Counted from the first letter of the stretch, positions 1-8,069 are shown. The stretch: DNA of 42,169 nucleotides from Minwuia sp. (GCA_029210175.1 JARGPL010000022.1:1-42169), one strand, 5' to 3'. A program made the numbers and translations. Notes: a model not told the origin generated them from the letters alone.

Positions 1-806
1 ATCGCCCGTTGCAGAAAGCGCCGCATAACGATCATCAAGGTCAAAAAAGCCAGGGGAATGAGCCAACGCATGCCTCCAAATCAGTCGAGGTACATTGAAT
101 CAGATGAGCGCAGATCAGGCGAGGTTTTTAGAAGTGCCCAGCTGAGAAACAAACATCCCAAGCGCCGTGTGAAGGCGAAGCTGCGTGAATATCGTCAGGA
201 AGCAGTGAGTCCGAATGATGTCTGGGCTATGGACTTCGTCCATGACCAGCTGGCAACTGGCAGGAAGCTGCGTATCCTGACCATCGTCGATACGCATTCA
301 CGCTACTGTCCAGCCACAGATCCACGCTTCACCTATCGTGGCGAGGATGTCGTCCAGACGCTTGAGCACGTGTGCGGACAGATCGGCTATCCGAAGACGA
401 TTCGGGTCGACAATGGCAGCGAGTTCATCTCCAGGGATATGGATCTCTGGGCCTATGCGAACGGCGTGACGCTGGACTTCTCTCGCCCAGGCAAGCCAAC
501 GGACAATGGGTTCATAGAAGCGTTCAACAGCAAGTTCCGGACGGAATGCCTGAACGCGCACTGGTTCATGACGCTTGCCGATGCCCGCGAAAAGCTGGAG
601 GATTGGCGTAGAGACTACAACGAGGTTCGGCCTCACAGCGCGATCGGATACAACGTCCCGATCGCCGTACATAATCCCGATGGCGTAACCAGCCCGTCAT
701 CGTGATCAGGCCGGAAAAATCTAACCTCCGGCGGTCCAGACAATGGGCTCAGTGCAAAAACCGGCAGGCCCTAATTCCGGCTGGTAGAAAGTTCGGGGTC
801 ACGTCA
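1..806 (+). mobile_element. IS3-family element, left part lost or degenerate, right end at about 806
   Basis: This segment carries a truncated IS3-family OrfB followed by about 100 bp of non-coding tail. The tail ends in ggggtcacgtca (795-806); read on the other strand this starts TGACGTGACCCC, which resembles the TGA...-type termini of the IS51/IS407 branch of IS3 elements. The next bases (from 808) are in-frame codons of an IS5-family transposase, so the boundary at about 806 is fixed from both sides. The left end and OrfA are not visible; either they lie before the window or were deleted. The exact end and target duplication are inferred. Confidence 0.65.
58..705 (+). pseudogene. IS3-family transposase OrfB, 5'-damaged
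   Basis: This is the catalytic part of an IS3-family (IS51/IS407-like) DDE transposase. The retroviral-integrase core is complete: first Asp at residue 59 (WAMDF), second Asp at 118 (VDNGSEF) and Glu at 154 (GFIEAFN), which gives the DD(35)E spacing. The C-terminal WRRDYNEVRPH signature is also present. Similarity to full OrfB proteins starts only around residue 29 (LRNKHPKRRVKAKL). The preceding residues do not contain the usual RYGYRRI helix region, so about 60-70 residues are missing, probably by internal deletion or replacement. The ATG at 58 is only the first in-frame start and has no good ribosome site. OrfB normally needs frameshifting from OrfA, which is absent, so the copy is probably inactive. 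Confidence 0.8.
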
Positions 807-924
807 GGATTGGGAGACATCCATCGAAAGCTCAACAGCATGGACCCTTGTCGCCCACATCCGCATCCTCGTCAGGCGACTGGCAAGATACTGTGATGTC
901 TGACAGACTTTTCAATCAGGCTCT
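807..924 (+). mobile_element. Right-hand remnant of an IS5-family element
   Basis: After the IS3 end the sequence continues as the last codons of an IS5-family transposase (808-903), then about 20 bp ending in tcaatcaggctct. On the other strand this reads agagcctgattga, which resembles the terminal repeats of the IS427-like branch of IS5. It is followed by TAA, compatible with a TA-type target. The left portion of this element is not in the window. Confidence 0.6.
808..903 (+). pseudogene. IS5-family transposase, C-terminal 31 codons
   Basis: Translating from 808 gives an uninterrupted stretch beginning DWETSIESSTAWTLV and ending RRLARYCDV, with a TGA stop at 901-903. This matches my knowledge of the conserved C-terminus of IS5-family DDE transposases (the region after the RWVVERTFAWL helix). 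There is no start codon; the upstream part is cut by the IS3 end at about 806. It shows that the IS3 copy jumped into, or recombined with, an older IS5 copy. It is not a functional gene. Confidence 0.75.
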
Positions 925-1007
925 AACTCGAAAATGAGGTTCTTGGCGGAAGTTCGAGGAAAGCGCGCGCATTTTCGGTTGTCCATTTCCTGCCATCAGT
1001 ATGTGTT

Positions 1008-1442
1008 TCAGGAATCATGATTGCGCGGGCGACCCTGTTCGTGGATTTCGCGCATGTCGCCGATCTCCTCCACCCAGTCAAGACGGGACCGGCACCAGAT
1101 CTGCATCGTCGGGCGCAGTTCCCTGCACTGACGGGCTGTGCCGAGCCGCAGGGAGAATGACGGGCTGTCGCCCACTGCACCGCCATGGATTGATGTGCCG
1201 CATTCCGGGCAGAACGACAGCGCCCGCTTGTTGCCGTTTTCGGCGGTCTTCACGAATACCTTCAGCCTGCCGGAAAGCAGCCGGAAGTCCTCACGCGGTA
1301 CCATGACCGCATAGCGGAAGGCGGTGCCGCTGTTGATCTGGCAATCGGTGCAATGACAGATGGCGATCCTGTCTGCGTCGATCGTTGCTTCGTAGGTCAC
1401 GTGGCCGCACAGACAGGCGCCATCAATATCGATCTTGCTCAT
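1008..1442 (-). CDS. GFA-family (glutathione-dependent formaldehyde-activating-like) zinc protein
   Basis: A 144-residue protein of the GFA/CENP-V fold. The zinc-ligand cysteines are all visible: CLCG at residues 10-13, CHCTDC at 29-34 and FCPECG at 77-82. Family members bind two zinc ions. A few catalyse adduct formation between glutathione and formaldehyde, but most have no proven reaction, so the enzyme name should not be taken literally. The ATG overlaps the stop of the feruloyl-CoA synthase gene by 4 nt (ATGA), so the two are almost certainly co-transcribed and translationally coupled. The C-terminus beyond residue 125 looks unlike the family and ends 84 bp from the IS5 remnant, so it may have been altered by that insertion. 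A link to aldehyde or thiol handling in aromatic catabolism is inference. Confidence 0.85.
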   Translation of the reverse strand: MSKIDIDGACLCGHVTYEATIDADRIAICHCTDCQINSGTAFRYAVMVPREDFRLLSGRLKVFVKTAENGNKRALSFCPECGTSIHGGAVGDSPSFSLRLGTARQCRELRPTMQIWCRSRLDWVEEIGDMREIHEQGRPRNHDS

Positions 1443-3247
1443 TGCGTCGCTCCTTCGTCGGGGACTCCTGTTCCAATGGCACCCTCATGCAGCGCCGCAA
1501 CCAGATCGGAGCGCCGTTCCAGGGTGGCGCGCTGGTTGACGTAGCCCTTGTCGGTGATCTCGTTGGCGTCGATGGACGGCGGTTCGGCCATCAGCACGAA
1601 GCGGTCGATGCGGGTGGAAGACGCCGGGTTGGCCCTGTTCCAGGCGGCGAGCCTGTCGGCGATGGCTGCGTTCACCTTCTCCGATGCGCACAGGGCCTCC
1701 GGGTCGTCTCCGGCGTCGGCGTCGAGGGCGGCAATGGCCACAATTGCAGGCCAGATCAAGAGGCCGATGCGGTCGCCGTCATGGCCGGTCACCACCACAT
1801 CCTGAGCCAGTGGCGAACAGGCACCGACTACGCCGACGCGCAGCGCGCCGACGCTGACCCAGGTGCCGGTGGTCAGCTTGAAATCCTCCGCCACGCGCCC
1901 GTCGAACAGCACCCCGGCTGAGGGGGCTTCCGGGTCGGCGAGCTTGCCCGCGTCGCCCATGCAATAAAAGCCCTCGTCATCGAATGCGGCTTCGGTCAGG
2001 TCGGGGCGGGCGTGATAGCCCGGCGTGATGTTGGGGCCGCGGACGCGCAGTTCGTACTTCGCGCCGGATGGCTGGAACTTCAGCTCGCACCCCGGCACCG
2101 GCAGGCCGATGTTGCCGGCGCGCGGGATCGGGAAATGCACCATGGTTGCCAGCGGCGAAGTCTCCGTCGAACCCCAGGCCGACAGCATCATCGGGCGCGG
2201 ATGGCCGGATTGATCTGACACCCGCTCCAGCCTGTCCCAGAGGTCCTGAGGCAATGCGGCGGCGGCGTAGAAGATCGCCTTCAGGTCGCCGAAGAAGCTG
2301 TCGCGCAGGTCGGCATCGCGTTCCAGGTGGGGCAGCAGGGCCGCAAACCCGGCAGGCACGTTGAAATACAGGTTCGGGCTGGCAAGGCGCAGATTCTCCA
2401 CCGTCCGCCCGATCAGCGGCGGGGCGGGCTTGCCGTCGTCGATATGGAACGTGCCCCCATTGAACAGCGCCAGGTTGAAGCAGAAGTTGCCGCCAAAGGT
2501 ATGGTTCCAGGGCAGCCAGTCGACCAGGACCGGCGGCATCTCGCGCACGAACGGCCAGGTGGCGGCCAGCATCACCTGATTGGCGCAAAGCATGCGGTGG
2601 GTATTGATGACCCCCTTGGGCATGCCGGTGGACCCGGACGTGAACAGGATCTTGGCAACGGAGTCACTGGTCACGGCAACTTCGGGGGTCGTATCGGTCG
2701 GCGCGATGGCATGCAGTGCGGCACCGTCCATGGTCGATGCAAAGCCGTCGGCCTTCAGGGCGGCGAGCGCGGCTCCGAAGGGGGCCGGGTCATCCAGATA
2801 GATCAACCCCGGGCGGGTCAGGCCCGCGATGTGGCGCAGCTTGGCGTGATCGGTGCTCATCAGGCTGTAGGCAGGGGAGACGGGCACGACCGGTACGCCG
2901 GCCAGCACCGCCCCAAGGGTGGCGAGGGCGTGGCCGATGGAATTGCCGGACAGGATCATCAGCGGGCAATCCGGACCCAGACCGGCGGCCAGCAGGTGAT
3001 GCGCGATCCCTGCGGCGCGCGTCCGCGCCTCCGCAAAGCCCAACCGCTGCCAGCCGTCGCCGTCGCGTCCGGCGAGGAAGATGCGGTCGCCGTTGATGCG
3101 GGCCTGGTCGTTCAGCACGGTCCCCAGCGTCTCCGGCCAGGCACCCGGTTCGATCGGGGAGCGGAGGATCATCGATCCGTCGGCCCGCTTCTCCAGCGTT
3201 GCCTGTTGCGCCAGGAAAGGGAGGCCGTTGTGGATCGTCTGCGTCAT
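1439..3247 (-). CDS. fcs: Feruloyl-CoA synthase (ANL superfamily acyl-CoA ligase)
   Basis: A 602-residue adenylate-forming enzyme that would activate ferulate or another hydroxycinnamate to its CoA thioester with ATP, in the cytoplasm. Visible ANL motifs are TSGSTGMPKG (203-212), WGSTET (358-363), MGDAG (430-434), and a C-terminal ITDKGYVNQ (564-572) holding the candidate catalytic lysine. The WLPWNHTFGGN segment and FDGRVAEDFKL are typical of the feruloyl-CoA synthase branch rather than fatty acyl-CoA ligases. An upstream ATG would add 20 residues, but the start at 3247 is preceded by AAGGAG at ideal spacing, so it is preferred. The expected partner, a hydratase/lyase giving vanillin, is absent here. 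It is transcribed divergently from neuB across 68 bp. Substrate is family-based inference. Confidence 0.8.
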   Translation of the reverse strand: MTQTIHNGLPFLAQQATLEKRADGSMILRSPIEPGAWPETLGTVLNDQARINGDRIFLAGRDGDGWQRLGFAEARTRAAGIAHHLLAAGLGPDCPLMILSGNSIGHALATLGAVLAGVPVVPVSPAYSLMSTDHAKLRHIAGLTRPGLIYLDDPAPFGAALAALKADGFASTMDGAALHAIAPTDTTPEVAVTSDSVAKILFTSGSTGMPKGVINTHRMLCANQVMLAATWPFVREMPPVLVDWLPWNHTFGGNFCFNLALFNGGTFHIDDGKPAPPLIGRTVENLRLASPNLYFNVPAGFAALLPHLERDADLRDSFFGDLKAIFYAAAALPQDLWDRLERVSDQSGHPRPMMLSAWGSTETSPLATMVHFPIPRAGNIGLPVPGCELKFQPSGAKYELRVRGPNITPGYHARPDLTEAAFDDEGFYCMGDAGKLADPEAPSAGVLFDGRVAEDFKLTTGTWVSVGALRVGVVGACSPLAQDVVVTGHDGDRIGLLIWPAIVAIAALDADAGDDPEALCASEKVNAAIADRLAAWNRANPASSTRIDRFVLMAEPPSIDANEITDKGYVNQRATLERRSDLVAALHEGAIGTGVPDEGATQ

Positions 3248-3253
3248 GTCATG

Positions 3254-3259
3254 CTCCTT
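3254..3259 (-). promoter_or_regulatory. Ribosome binding site of fcs
   Basis: AAGGAG on the minus strand, six bases before the ATG at 3247. It decides this start over the in-frame upstream ATG at 3307, which would place the site inside the gene. Confidence 0.75.
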
Positions 3260-3315
3260 GTCCTGTCCGGCCCGTTCGCTCGACAGACCGGGGCGAACAG
3301 GGTACACGCCAAAGC

Positions 3316-4347
3316 ATGGAAAACGACCTTGTTATGCATTCTGAAAACCCGGTCTTCGTGATTGCGGAGGCGGGGGTGAACCACAATGGTGACCCTGCGC
3401 TTGCCGCCGATCTGGTGGTCGCGGCAAAGGCCGCAGGCGCGGATGCGGTGAAGTTCCAGACCTTCGACCCGGATGCACTGGTCAGTGCCGGGGCGGAGAC
3501 GGCGGCCTATCAGAAGCAGGCGACAGGCAATGATGATCAGCAGGACATGCTGCGCGGTCTGGTGCTGGATGATGCGGCGCACCGGGCGTTGTTTCAGCAA
3601 TGCAGCGACCTTGGCATCGAATTCATCTCCACCCCCTTCGATGCGGGGTCCGCCGAGATGCTGGTGGCGCTGGGGGTGCAACGGCTGAAGGTGGGGTCCG
3701 GTGATGTCACCAACATTCCGTTGTTGCGCCGGATTGCCGAATTCGACCTGCCGGTGATCCTGTCCACCGGCATGGCGGACATGGCGGAGATCGACCGCGC
3801 TTTGCAGGCGCTCTCGTCGCTGGGCAAGCGCCTCAGCCTGCTGCACTGCGTATCCGCCTACCCGACACCGATGCAGGATGCCAACCTGAACGCCATCCGC
3901 ACGCTGGACGCCTGTTACGGCCTGACCGTCGGCTATTCCGATCACACATTGGGAATCAGCGCCGCCCCGGCTGCCGTGGCGCTGGGTGCGCGCATCATCG
4001 AGAAGCATCTGACACTCGACCGAACCATGCCCGGGCCGGATCATTCGGCGTCCCTGGAGCCTGAGGACTTCGCGGAGATGGTCACGGCGATCCGCGACGT
4101 TGCGATTGCGCTGGGGGACGGGGTGAAGGTGCCGCGTGGCAGTGAACTGGATACCCGTCGCGTGGCCCGTCGCGGGCTGAAGGCGGCGACCGACCTCGCG
4201 GCCGGTGCCATCTTGCGGCTGCAGGACATTGCCGTGCTGCGGCCTGAAACCGGCATTGCACCGCACCTGATCGACGATCTGCCGGGCCGCACCTTGCGTC
4301 GGTCGCTGACCAGGGGCGCGCCGATCCTGCCGGAAGATCTGGCATGA
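3316..4347 (+). CDS. neuB: N-acetylneuraminate / legionaminate synthase family protein
   Basis: A 343-residue sialic-acid synthase that condenses phosphoenolpyruvate with a six-carbon amino sugar to form a nine-carbon nonulosonic acid. The N-terminal TIM barrel opens with IAEAGVNHNGD (16-26) and shows GADAVKFQTF (41-50), ISTPFD (104-109), KVGSGD (125-130) and ILSTGM (148-153). The C-terminal ~60 residues form the SAF (antifreeze-like) domain. The AYQKQATGND...DML stretch resembles the NeuB/LegI branch and not PseI, so Neu5Ac or legionaminic acid is more likely than pseudaminic acid. The in-frame ATG at 3334 is an alternative start; neither has a strong ribosome site. Its stop overlaps the start of neuC by 4 nt, forming an operon. 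Whether it is NeuB or LegI cannot be settled from sequence alone. Confidence 0.88.
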   Translation: MENDLVMHSENPVFVIAEAGVNHNGDPALAADLVVAAKAAGADAVKFQTFDPDALVSAGAETAAYQKQATGNDDQQDMLRGLVLDDAAHRALFQQCSDLGIEFISTPFDAGSAEMLVALGVQRLKVGSGDVTNIPLLRRIAEFDLPVILSTGMADMAEIDRALQALSSLGKRLSLLHCVSAYPTPMQDANLNAIRTLDACYGLTVGYSDHTLGISAAPAAVALGARIIEKHLTLDRTMPGPDHSASLEPEDFAEMVTAIRDVAIALGDGVKVPRGSELDTRRVARRGLKAATDLAAGAILRLQDIAVLRPETGIAPHLIDDLPGRTLRRSLTRGAPILPEDLA

Positions 4348-5516
4348 GCGGCATGCGCCCAAGGCGGCGCGTTGTCTATGTGACCGGGACACGGGCTGAC
4401 TATGGCCTGATGCGGCGGACATTGCAGGAAATCGCGGCACACCCCGGACTTGATCTCAGCCTGTTCGTGACCGGCATGCACCTGCTGCCCGCCTATGGCG
4501 AGACGGTGCGCGAGATCGTGGCGGATGGCTTTCCCATCGCTGCACGGCATCCGGTGCATCTGTCGGGTGGCGACGGCGCGGAGATGGCGATGGCCGTCGG
4601 TGATACGCTGACCGGCTTTGTCGCCGCCGTCCGCGATGCACCGCCCGACCTTGTGCTGTTGCTGGGCGATCGGGGGGAAATGCTGGCCGGGGCCATTGGG
4701 GCGCTGCACCTGGGGGCGGCGACAGTGCATGTGCATGGCGGGGAGCGTTCCGGCACGGTGGATGAGCCGGTCCGGCATGCGGTTTCCAAGCTGTCCCACT
4801 ATCACCTGACGGCCACCGAGCAGGCGGCGGAACGGTTGACGCGAATGGGGGAGGACCCCTGGCGCATCCGGACCGTCGGTGCCCCCGGCCTGGATGATCT
4901 GGCCGAACGCGATGATCTGAACCGCCAGGCTCTGGCTGAGAGCGTCGACCTCGACCCGGCAAGGCCCATCGCGGTCGTCGTGTTTCACCCGGTCGTTCAG
5001 GATGGTCCCGATGGTGCGCGCCAGATGCGGGTGCTGCTGGATGGCCTGTGTGCGGCGAAGGTTCAGATGATCATCATGGCCCCCAATGCCGATGCCGGCG
5101 GGTCAGGTATCGCCGAAGTTGCGGCGGGTGTGGCAAAGGCCAATCCATCGACCGTCCGCCAGATCGCGCATCTGCCAAGGTCGCGGTATCTGGCCTGGCT
5201 GGCGGCTGCTGATCTGCTGATCGGGAATTCGTCCAGCGGCATCATCGAATCTGCCAGCCTCGGTATCCCCTGCATCAATCTGGGCGACAGGCAGCAGGCG
5301 CGGGAGCGCAACAGCAATGTGACTGACGTTCCGGAGATCGCGCCGGAAAGCGTCGCTGCGGCAATCTCGGACGTGCTTGCACGCGGCAGGCAGGCAGAGG
5401 GATCACGGGATCAGTCGAATATCTGGGGTGACGGACAGGCTGCGCCCCGGATTGTGCGCTTTCTGGTGGAGGCCGACCTGGGACCGGCAGTTTTCAGGAA
5501 ACTGAACAGCTACTGA
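4344..5516 (+). CDS. neuC: UDP-N-acetylglucosamine 2-epimerase (hydrolysing), NeuC/LegG type
   Basis: A 390-residue GT-B-fold epimerase that converts a UDP-GlcNAc-type sugar into the free manno sugar used by the adjacent synthase (ManNAc for NeuC, or the 2,4-diacetamido-trideoxymannose for LegG). Diagnostic motifs are VTGTRADYG (13-21), VTGMHL (42-47), LGDRGEMLAGA (107-117), HGGERSGTVDE (131-141) and GNSSSGIIE near residue 300, where the UDP phosphates bind. Full length for the family. It overlaps neuB by ATGA and ends 9 bp before the convergent MurJ-like gene. Lack of LegB/LegC-type genes in the window prevents a choice between the sialic and legionaminic routes, though the amidation genes at 9.8-12.7 kb favour legionaminic acid. 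Confidence 0.87.
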   Translation: MSGMRPRRRVVYVTGTRADYGLMRRTLQEIAAHPGLDLSLFVTGMHLLPAYGETVREIVADGFPIAARHPVHLSGGDGAEMAMAVGDTLTGFVAAVRDAPPDLVLLLGDRGEMLAGAIGALHLGAATVHVHGGERSGTVDEPVRHAVSKLSHYHLTATEQAAERLTRMGEDPWRIRTVGAPGLDDLAERDDLNRQALAESVDLDPARPIAVVVFHPVVQDGPDGARQMRVLLDGLCAAKVQMIIMAPNADAGGSGIAEVAAGVAKANPSTVRQIAHLPRSRYLAWLAAADLLIGNSSSGIIESASLGIPCINLGDRQQARERNSNVTDVPEIAPESVAAAISDVLARGRQAEGSRDQSNIWGDGQAAPRIVRFLVEADLGPAVFRKLNSY

Positions 5517-5525
5517 CCGTGCGGG

Positions 5526-7034
5526 CTACGTCCGGCGGCGCAGCCCGGATACGGCGGTTCGTGCATCCCGGTTGACGACAATGGCGACGGTCAGGCCGAG
5601 AAGCCCGCCGACGGCCAGCGCCCCCAGGCCGGTCACCGCGCCCCCGTCGATCAGCGTCTGTTCCAGTACCAGCGGGATACCTGTCGCCAGCATGGCCAGC
5701 AGTGTGGTGCCCCACGTCGCTGGCTGCAGCAGCATCGACGGCAGCGGCACATCGCGCCGTGCGACCATGACCAGCAGGTAACCGCTGCTGACGAAGGCAC
5801 CGAACACTGCTGCCAGGATCAGGTCGGCGAGTTCCCCCTGCAGGGCCTCCACCGCAAACGCGGCCAGCAGGAAAGCGGCGAAGCCCAGAACCTCGCCGAT
5901 CATCGGGGACCTTGTGTCGCCCATGACATTCAGAACACGCCGGATGAAGACGTTCAGCCCCAGCGGGATCAGGCTCAACGCATAGATGGCGGTGAGCCAG
6001 GCGATGACGGACAGCTCCGCCGCCGAGATGTCGCCCCAGCCAAACACCAGCCGGGTGATCAGGTCGCGGCTGAGAAACAGCGCCACCACTGCCATGCCCG
6101 ACAGGATCAGGATCCAGGTCTGCCCTTGCCGCACCATGGACAGGAAGGCCCCGCGGTCCGCGGTTTCGCCGCCGGGGGCGAGGTTGGCCAGCCGGGGCAG
6201 CAGGATGATTGTCAGGGTCGTGATCACGACACCCAGCGGCAGCAGGACCAGCCGGGTGGCGAAGTTGACGCTGGCCAGGGCGCCGATGCCGAACAGGGTG
6301 GCAAAGGCGCGCAGCGCGAAGGGATAGAAATAGACGATGGATTCAGCCGCCGACGTCTGTGCCATGTCGACGATCATCCGCCGGTCCACCAGCCATGGCC
6401 GGAACGATATGCCGCCAAGTGCGCGTTGCCCGATGGCCGCCATCTGGATCAGCCAGCGCAGCAGGACACCGCCGAATACCGCGACAGCCAGCCAGACAAC
6501 AGCCCCGCCATGGCCATCGATCAGCAGCGCGGCGATCAGGACGGCGTTGATGACCGCCGTGCCGATGGCCGACAGGAAGAACCGGTCATCCGCCTGCAGC
6601 CAGGCAATCGTGACCGCATTGATCGCCGCGACAGGAGCGGCAAGGATGACCAGCGGCAACAGGTCGATCGTCCGCTGGCGGGTAATGGCATCGAACCCCG
6701 GGGCCAGCAGATCGACCAGCCCCGCCCGGACCAGAACCAGCCCAAGGGCCAGCAGCCCCACCATGCAGAAGATCGCCACGCTGGCCTGAAACAGCAGTCT
6801 GCTGGCCTCCGCCGCGCGCTGACGGAACACGACGACCAGAACTGCCGTGACGCCACCCGCGCCCAGCACGTTGATCAGGAAATCCGGCAGCCCGACCAGG
6901 AAGACGGCGATATCCGCTTCCCGCCCCAGTCCGAAGGATGCCGCAATCGTCGCTTCCCGCCCGAATCCCAACAGCCGCCCGATCAGCAGCGCCAACGCCA
7001 CAGCCGCCCCGGATTTCAGGACACCGGCCAGCAT
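5526..7034 (-). CDS. MurJ/MviN-like MOP-superfamily lipid-linked oligosaccharide flippase
   Basis: An integral membrane protein of about 502 residues with roughly 13-14 hydrophobic helices, belonging to the MurJ/MviN branch of the MOP exporters. The N-terminal GRLLGFGREATIAASFG and the helix with LINVLGAGGVTAVL correspond to the MurJ TM1-TM2 region; lengths match the family (500-520). MurJ flips lipid II, but its place inside a nonulosonic-acid locus and its divergence suggest it flips an undecaprenyl-linked glycan made here; this is inference. Start choice is uncertain: the ATG at 7034 aligns with usual MurJ N-termini and has a weak GGAA site, while a GTG at 7091 would add 19 residues. It converges on neuC with a 9 bp gap. 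Confidence 0.8.
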   Translation of the reverse strand: MLAGVLKSGAAVALALLIGRLLGFGREATIAASFGLGREADIAVFLVGLPDFLINVLGAGGVTAVLVVVFRQRAAEASRLLFQASVAIFCMVGLLALGLVLVRAGLVDLLAPGFDAITRQRTIDLLPLVILAAPVAAINAVTIAWLQADDRFFLSAIGTAVINAVLIAALLIDGHGGAVVWLAVAVFGGVLLRWLIQMAAIGQRALGGISFRPWLVDRRMIVDMAQTSAAESIVYFYPFALRAFATLFGIGALASVNFATRLVLLPLGVVITTLTIILLPRLANLAPGGETADRGAFLSMVRQGQTWILILSGMAVVALFLSRDLITRLVFGWGDISAAELSVIAWLTAIYALSLIPLGLNVFIRRVLNVMGDTRSPMIGEVLGFAAFLLAAFAVEALQGELADLILAAVFGAFVSSGYLLVMVARRDVPLPSMLLQPATWGTTLLAMLATGIPLVLEQTLIDGGAVTGLGALAVGGLLGLTVAIVVNRDARTAVSGLRRRT

Positions 7035-7271
7035 CAGCCGGTTCCGGTGTGTTGCAGTAGGTTGTCGATGTGCATGCAACTCGGCAGCCACCGGGCATGC
7101 ATAACCAGAATTAGAATGTTGATAGCGGCATCTCCCTGTCCGGCGTCATGGTGCCACTGAAGCCATAGCAGGCTGGTCCAGAGTTGGCACCGGTGCTCCG
7201 GGAACCAAAACTAAGCATGCGGTTTCGAGAATGAGTCCTGCACCAGGAACAAGCGCGAACCAGAAGAGGTT

Positions 7272-7982
7272 TCAATTCTTCCTTATGCACAGGACCTTGA
7301 AGTCGTGAATAAGGCCAATTCCATTGACGATCATACGTTCCCCATTCTCCAGTTTCTGCGTCCAGGTCCGCAGTGGATCATCTGCTCGAGGTGGCAGGTC
7401 CAAGGGGATAGAAAAGTCATGGAACTCGTGCGCCGCAACATCATCACTTTCGAAAATGATATTCTCGAAAGTGGCCCTTGAAAAGACGTTCCAGCCAGAC
7501 TCGCGATGTGACGGGTCATCCTTGGATGTTCGAATTTTGATATAAGCGTCAATCGGATGGGAGTTTATCAGACCAAAGACACAAACTGTTCCTCGGGGTT
7601 TCGTCCACGCCAGCAAATTTGAGAGCCAAGTCTCAATGTCATCAAATATTGAATGAACACCGATCATGAATACCATATCGTACGAATTCGATACGGAGGT
7701 TCTATCAAGAACAGAACCGGTAAAAAAATCTACATTTTCTACCTTTTCTTTAGCTTTGTTGATGAGTTCTGGCAAGAGATCCATGCCGGAGATCTTCGTG
7801 TCGGGCAATTTTTTTTGCAGATATCTGGGAAATTCACCTGCCGCACATCCAGCGTCCAAAATGCTGTTTGGTGTCGCTTTGTGAAATTCCAGAGCTTTCG
7901 AAAGCGTGAATTTGAAACTTTCCTTGGTGTTCTCGTAGCGATCTTCATTGAGGTACAGCATATCATGAGTTCGCAAGGTCAT
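7272..7982 (-). CDS. Class I SAM-dependent methyltransferase, AT-rich and probably imported
   Basis: A 236-residue Rossmann-fold methyltransferase. Motif I is ILDAGCAAGEF (residues ~41-51), followed by the acidic strand end SGMDL and the later YDMVFMIGVHS and KPRGTVCVFG strands. The substrate is not evident. In Campylobacter, PtmH methylates the acetimidoyl group installed by PtmG on legionaminic acid; since a PtmG-type enzyme lies 2 kb away, N- or O-methylation of the local nonulosonic acid is a reasonable guess. Base composition is clearly poorer in G+C than the flanking genes, so recent transfer is likely. Upstream (8021-8069) lie two inverted repeats that could regulate it. Glycan modification is inference from context. 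Confidence 0.75.
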   Translation of the reverse strand: MTLRTHDMLYLNEDRYENTKESFKFTLSKALEFHKATPNSILDAGCAAGEFPRYLQKKLPDTKISGMDLLPELINKAKEKVENVDFFTGSVLDRTSVSNSYDMVFMIGVHSIFDDIETWLSNLLAWTKPRGTVCVFGLINSHPIDAYIKIRTSKDDPSHRESGWNVFSRATFENIIFESDDVAAHEFHDFSIPLDLPPRADDPLRTWTQKLENGERMIVNGIGLIHDFKVLCIRKN

Positions 7983-8020
7983 TGGAGTTCATTCCTTTTC
8001 TCTGTGTTATCCCGTATCTG

Positions 8021-8046
8021 ATTCAATTCTGTCGTGTGAATTGAAT
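8021..8046 (-). promoter_or_regulatory. 9-bp perfect inverted repeat upstream of the methyltransferase
   Basis: The arms ATTCAATTC (8021-8029) and GAATTGAAT (8038-8046) are perfectly complementary with an 8-nt spacer, 39-64 bp before the methyltransferase ATG. It could be an operator or a leader hairpin. There is no U tract directly after it, so it is not a classical terminator. Confidence 0.4.
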
Positions 8047-8048
8047 TT

Positions 8049-8069
8049 GCAATTATTAACAACAATTGC
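8049..8069. repeat. Second short inverted repeat in the AT-rich gap
   Basis: GCAATT (8049-8054) and AATTGC (8064-8069) pair across a 9-nt spacer. In so AT-rich a stretch (28 G/C in the 120 bases 8041-8160 by hand count) a 6-bp match is not strong evidence. It is listed because it abuts the 9-bp repeat at 8021-8046. Confidence 0.2.

Noticed and set aside
923-1186. Minus-strand open frame of 87 codons between the IS5 remnant and the GFA gene
   Set aside because: Over half overlaps the GFA gene in another frame and no family resemblance is seen.
2327-3361. Long plus-strand open frame opposite feruloyl-CoA synthase
   Set aside because: Antisense to a motif-rich enzyme; composition typical of a GC-rich shadow frame.
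3316-4347. Pseudaminic acid synthase (PseI)
   Set aside because: The barrel motifs (AEAGVNHNGD, AYQKQATG...DML) follow the NeuB/LegI pattern, and the partner is a NeuC/LegG-type hydrolysing epimerase, not PseG.
5522-5547. Hairpin at the neuC/MurJ-like junction (CGGGCT...AGCCCG)
   Set aside because: Six-bp stem with a 14-nt loop and no U tract, lying mostly inside the flippase coding end; too weak to call a terminator.
6126-7160. Long plus-strand open frame opposite the flippase
   Set aside because: Extremely Gln/Asp/Arg-rich, as expected from the complement of a hydrophobic membrane protein.
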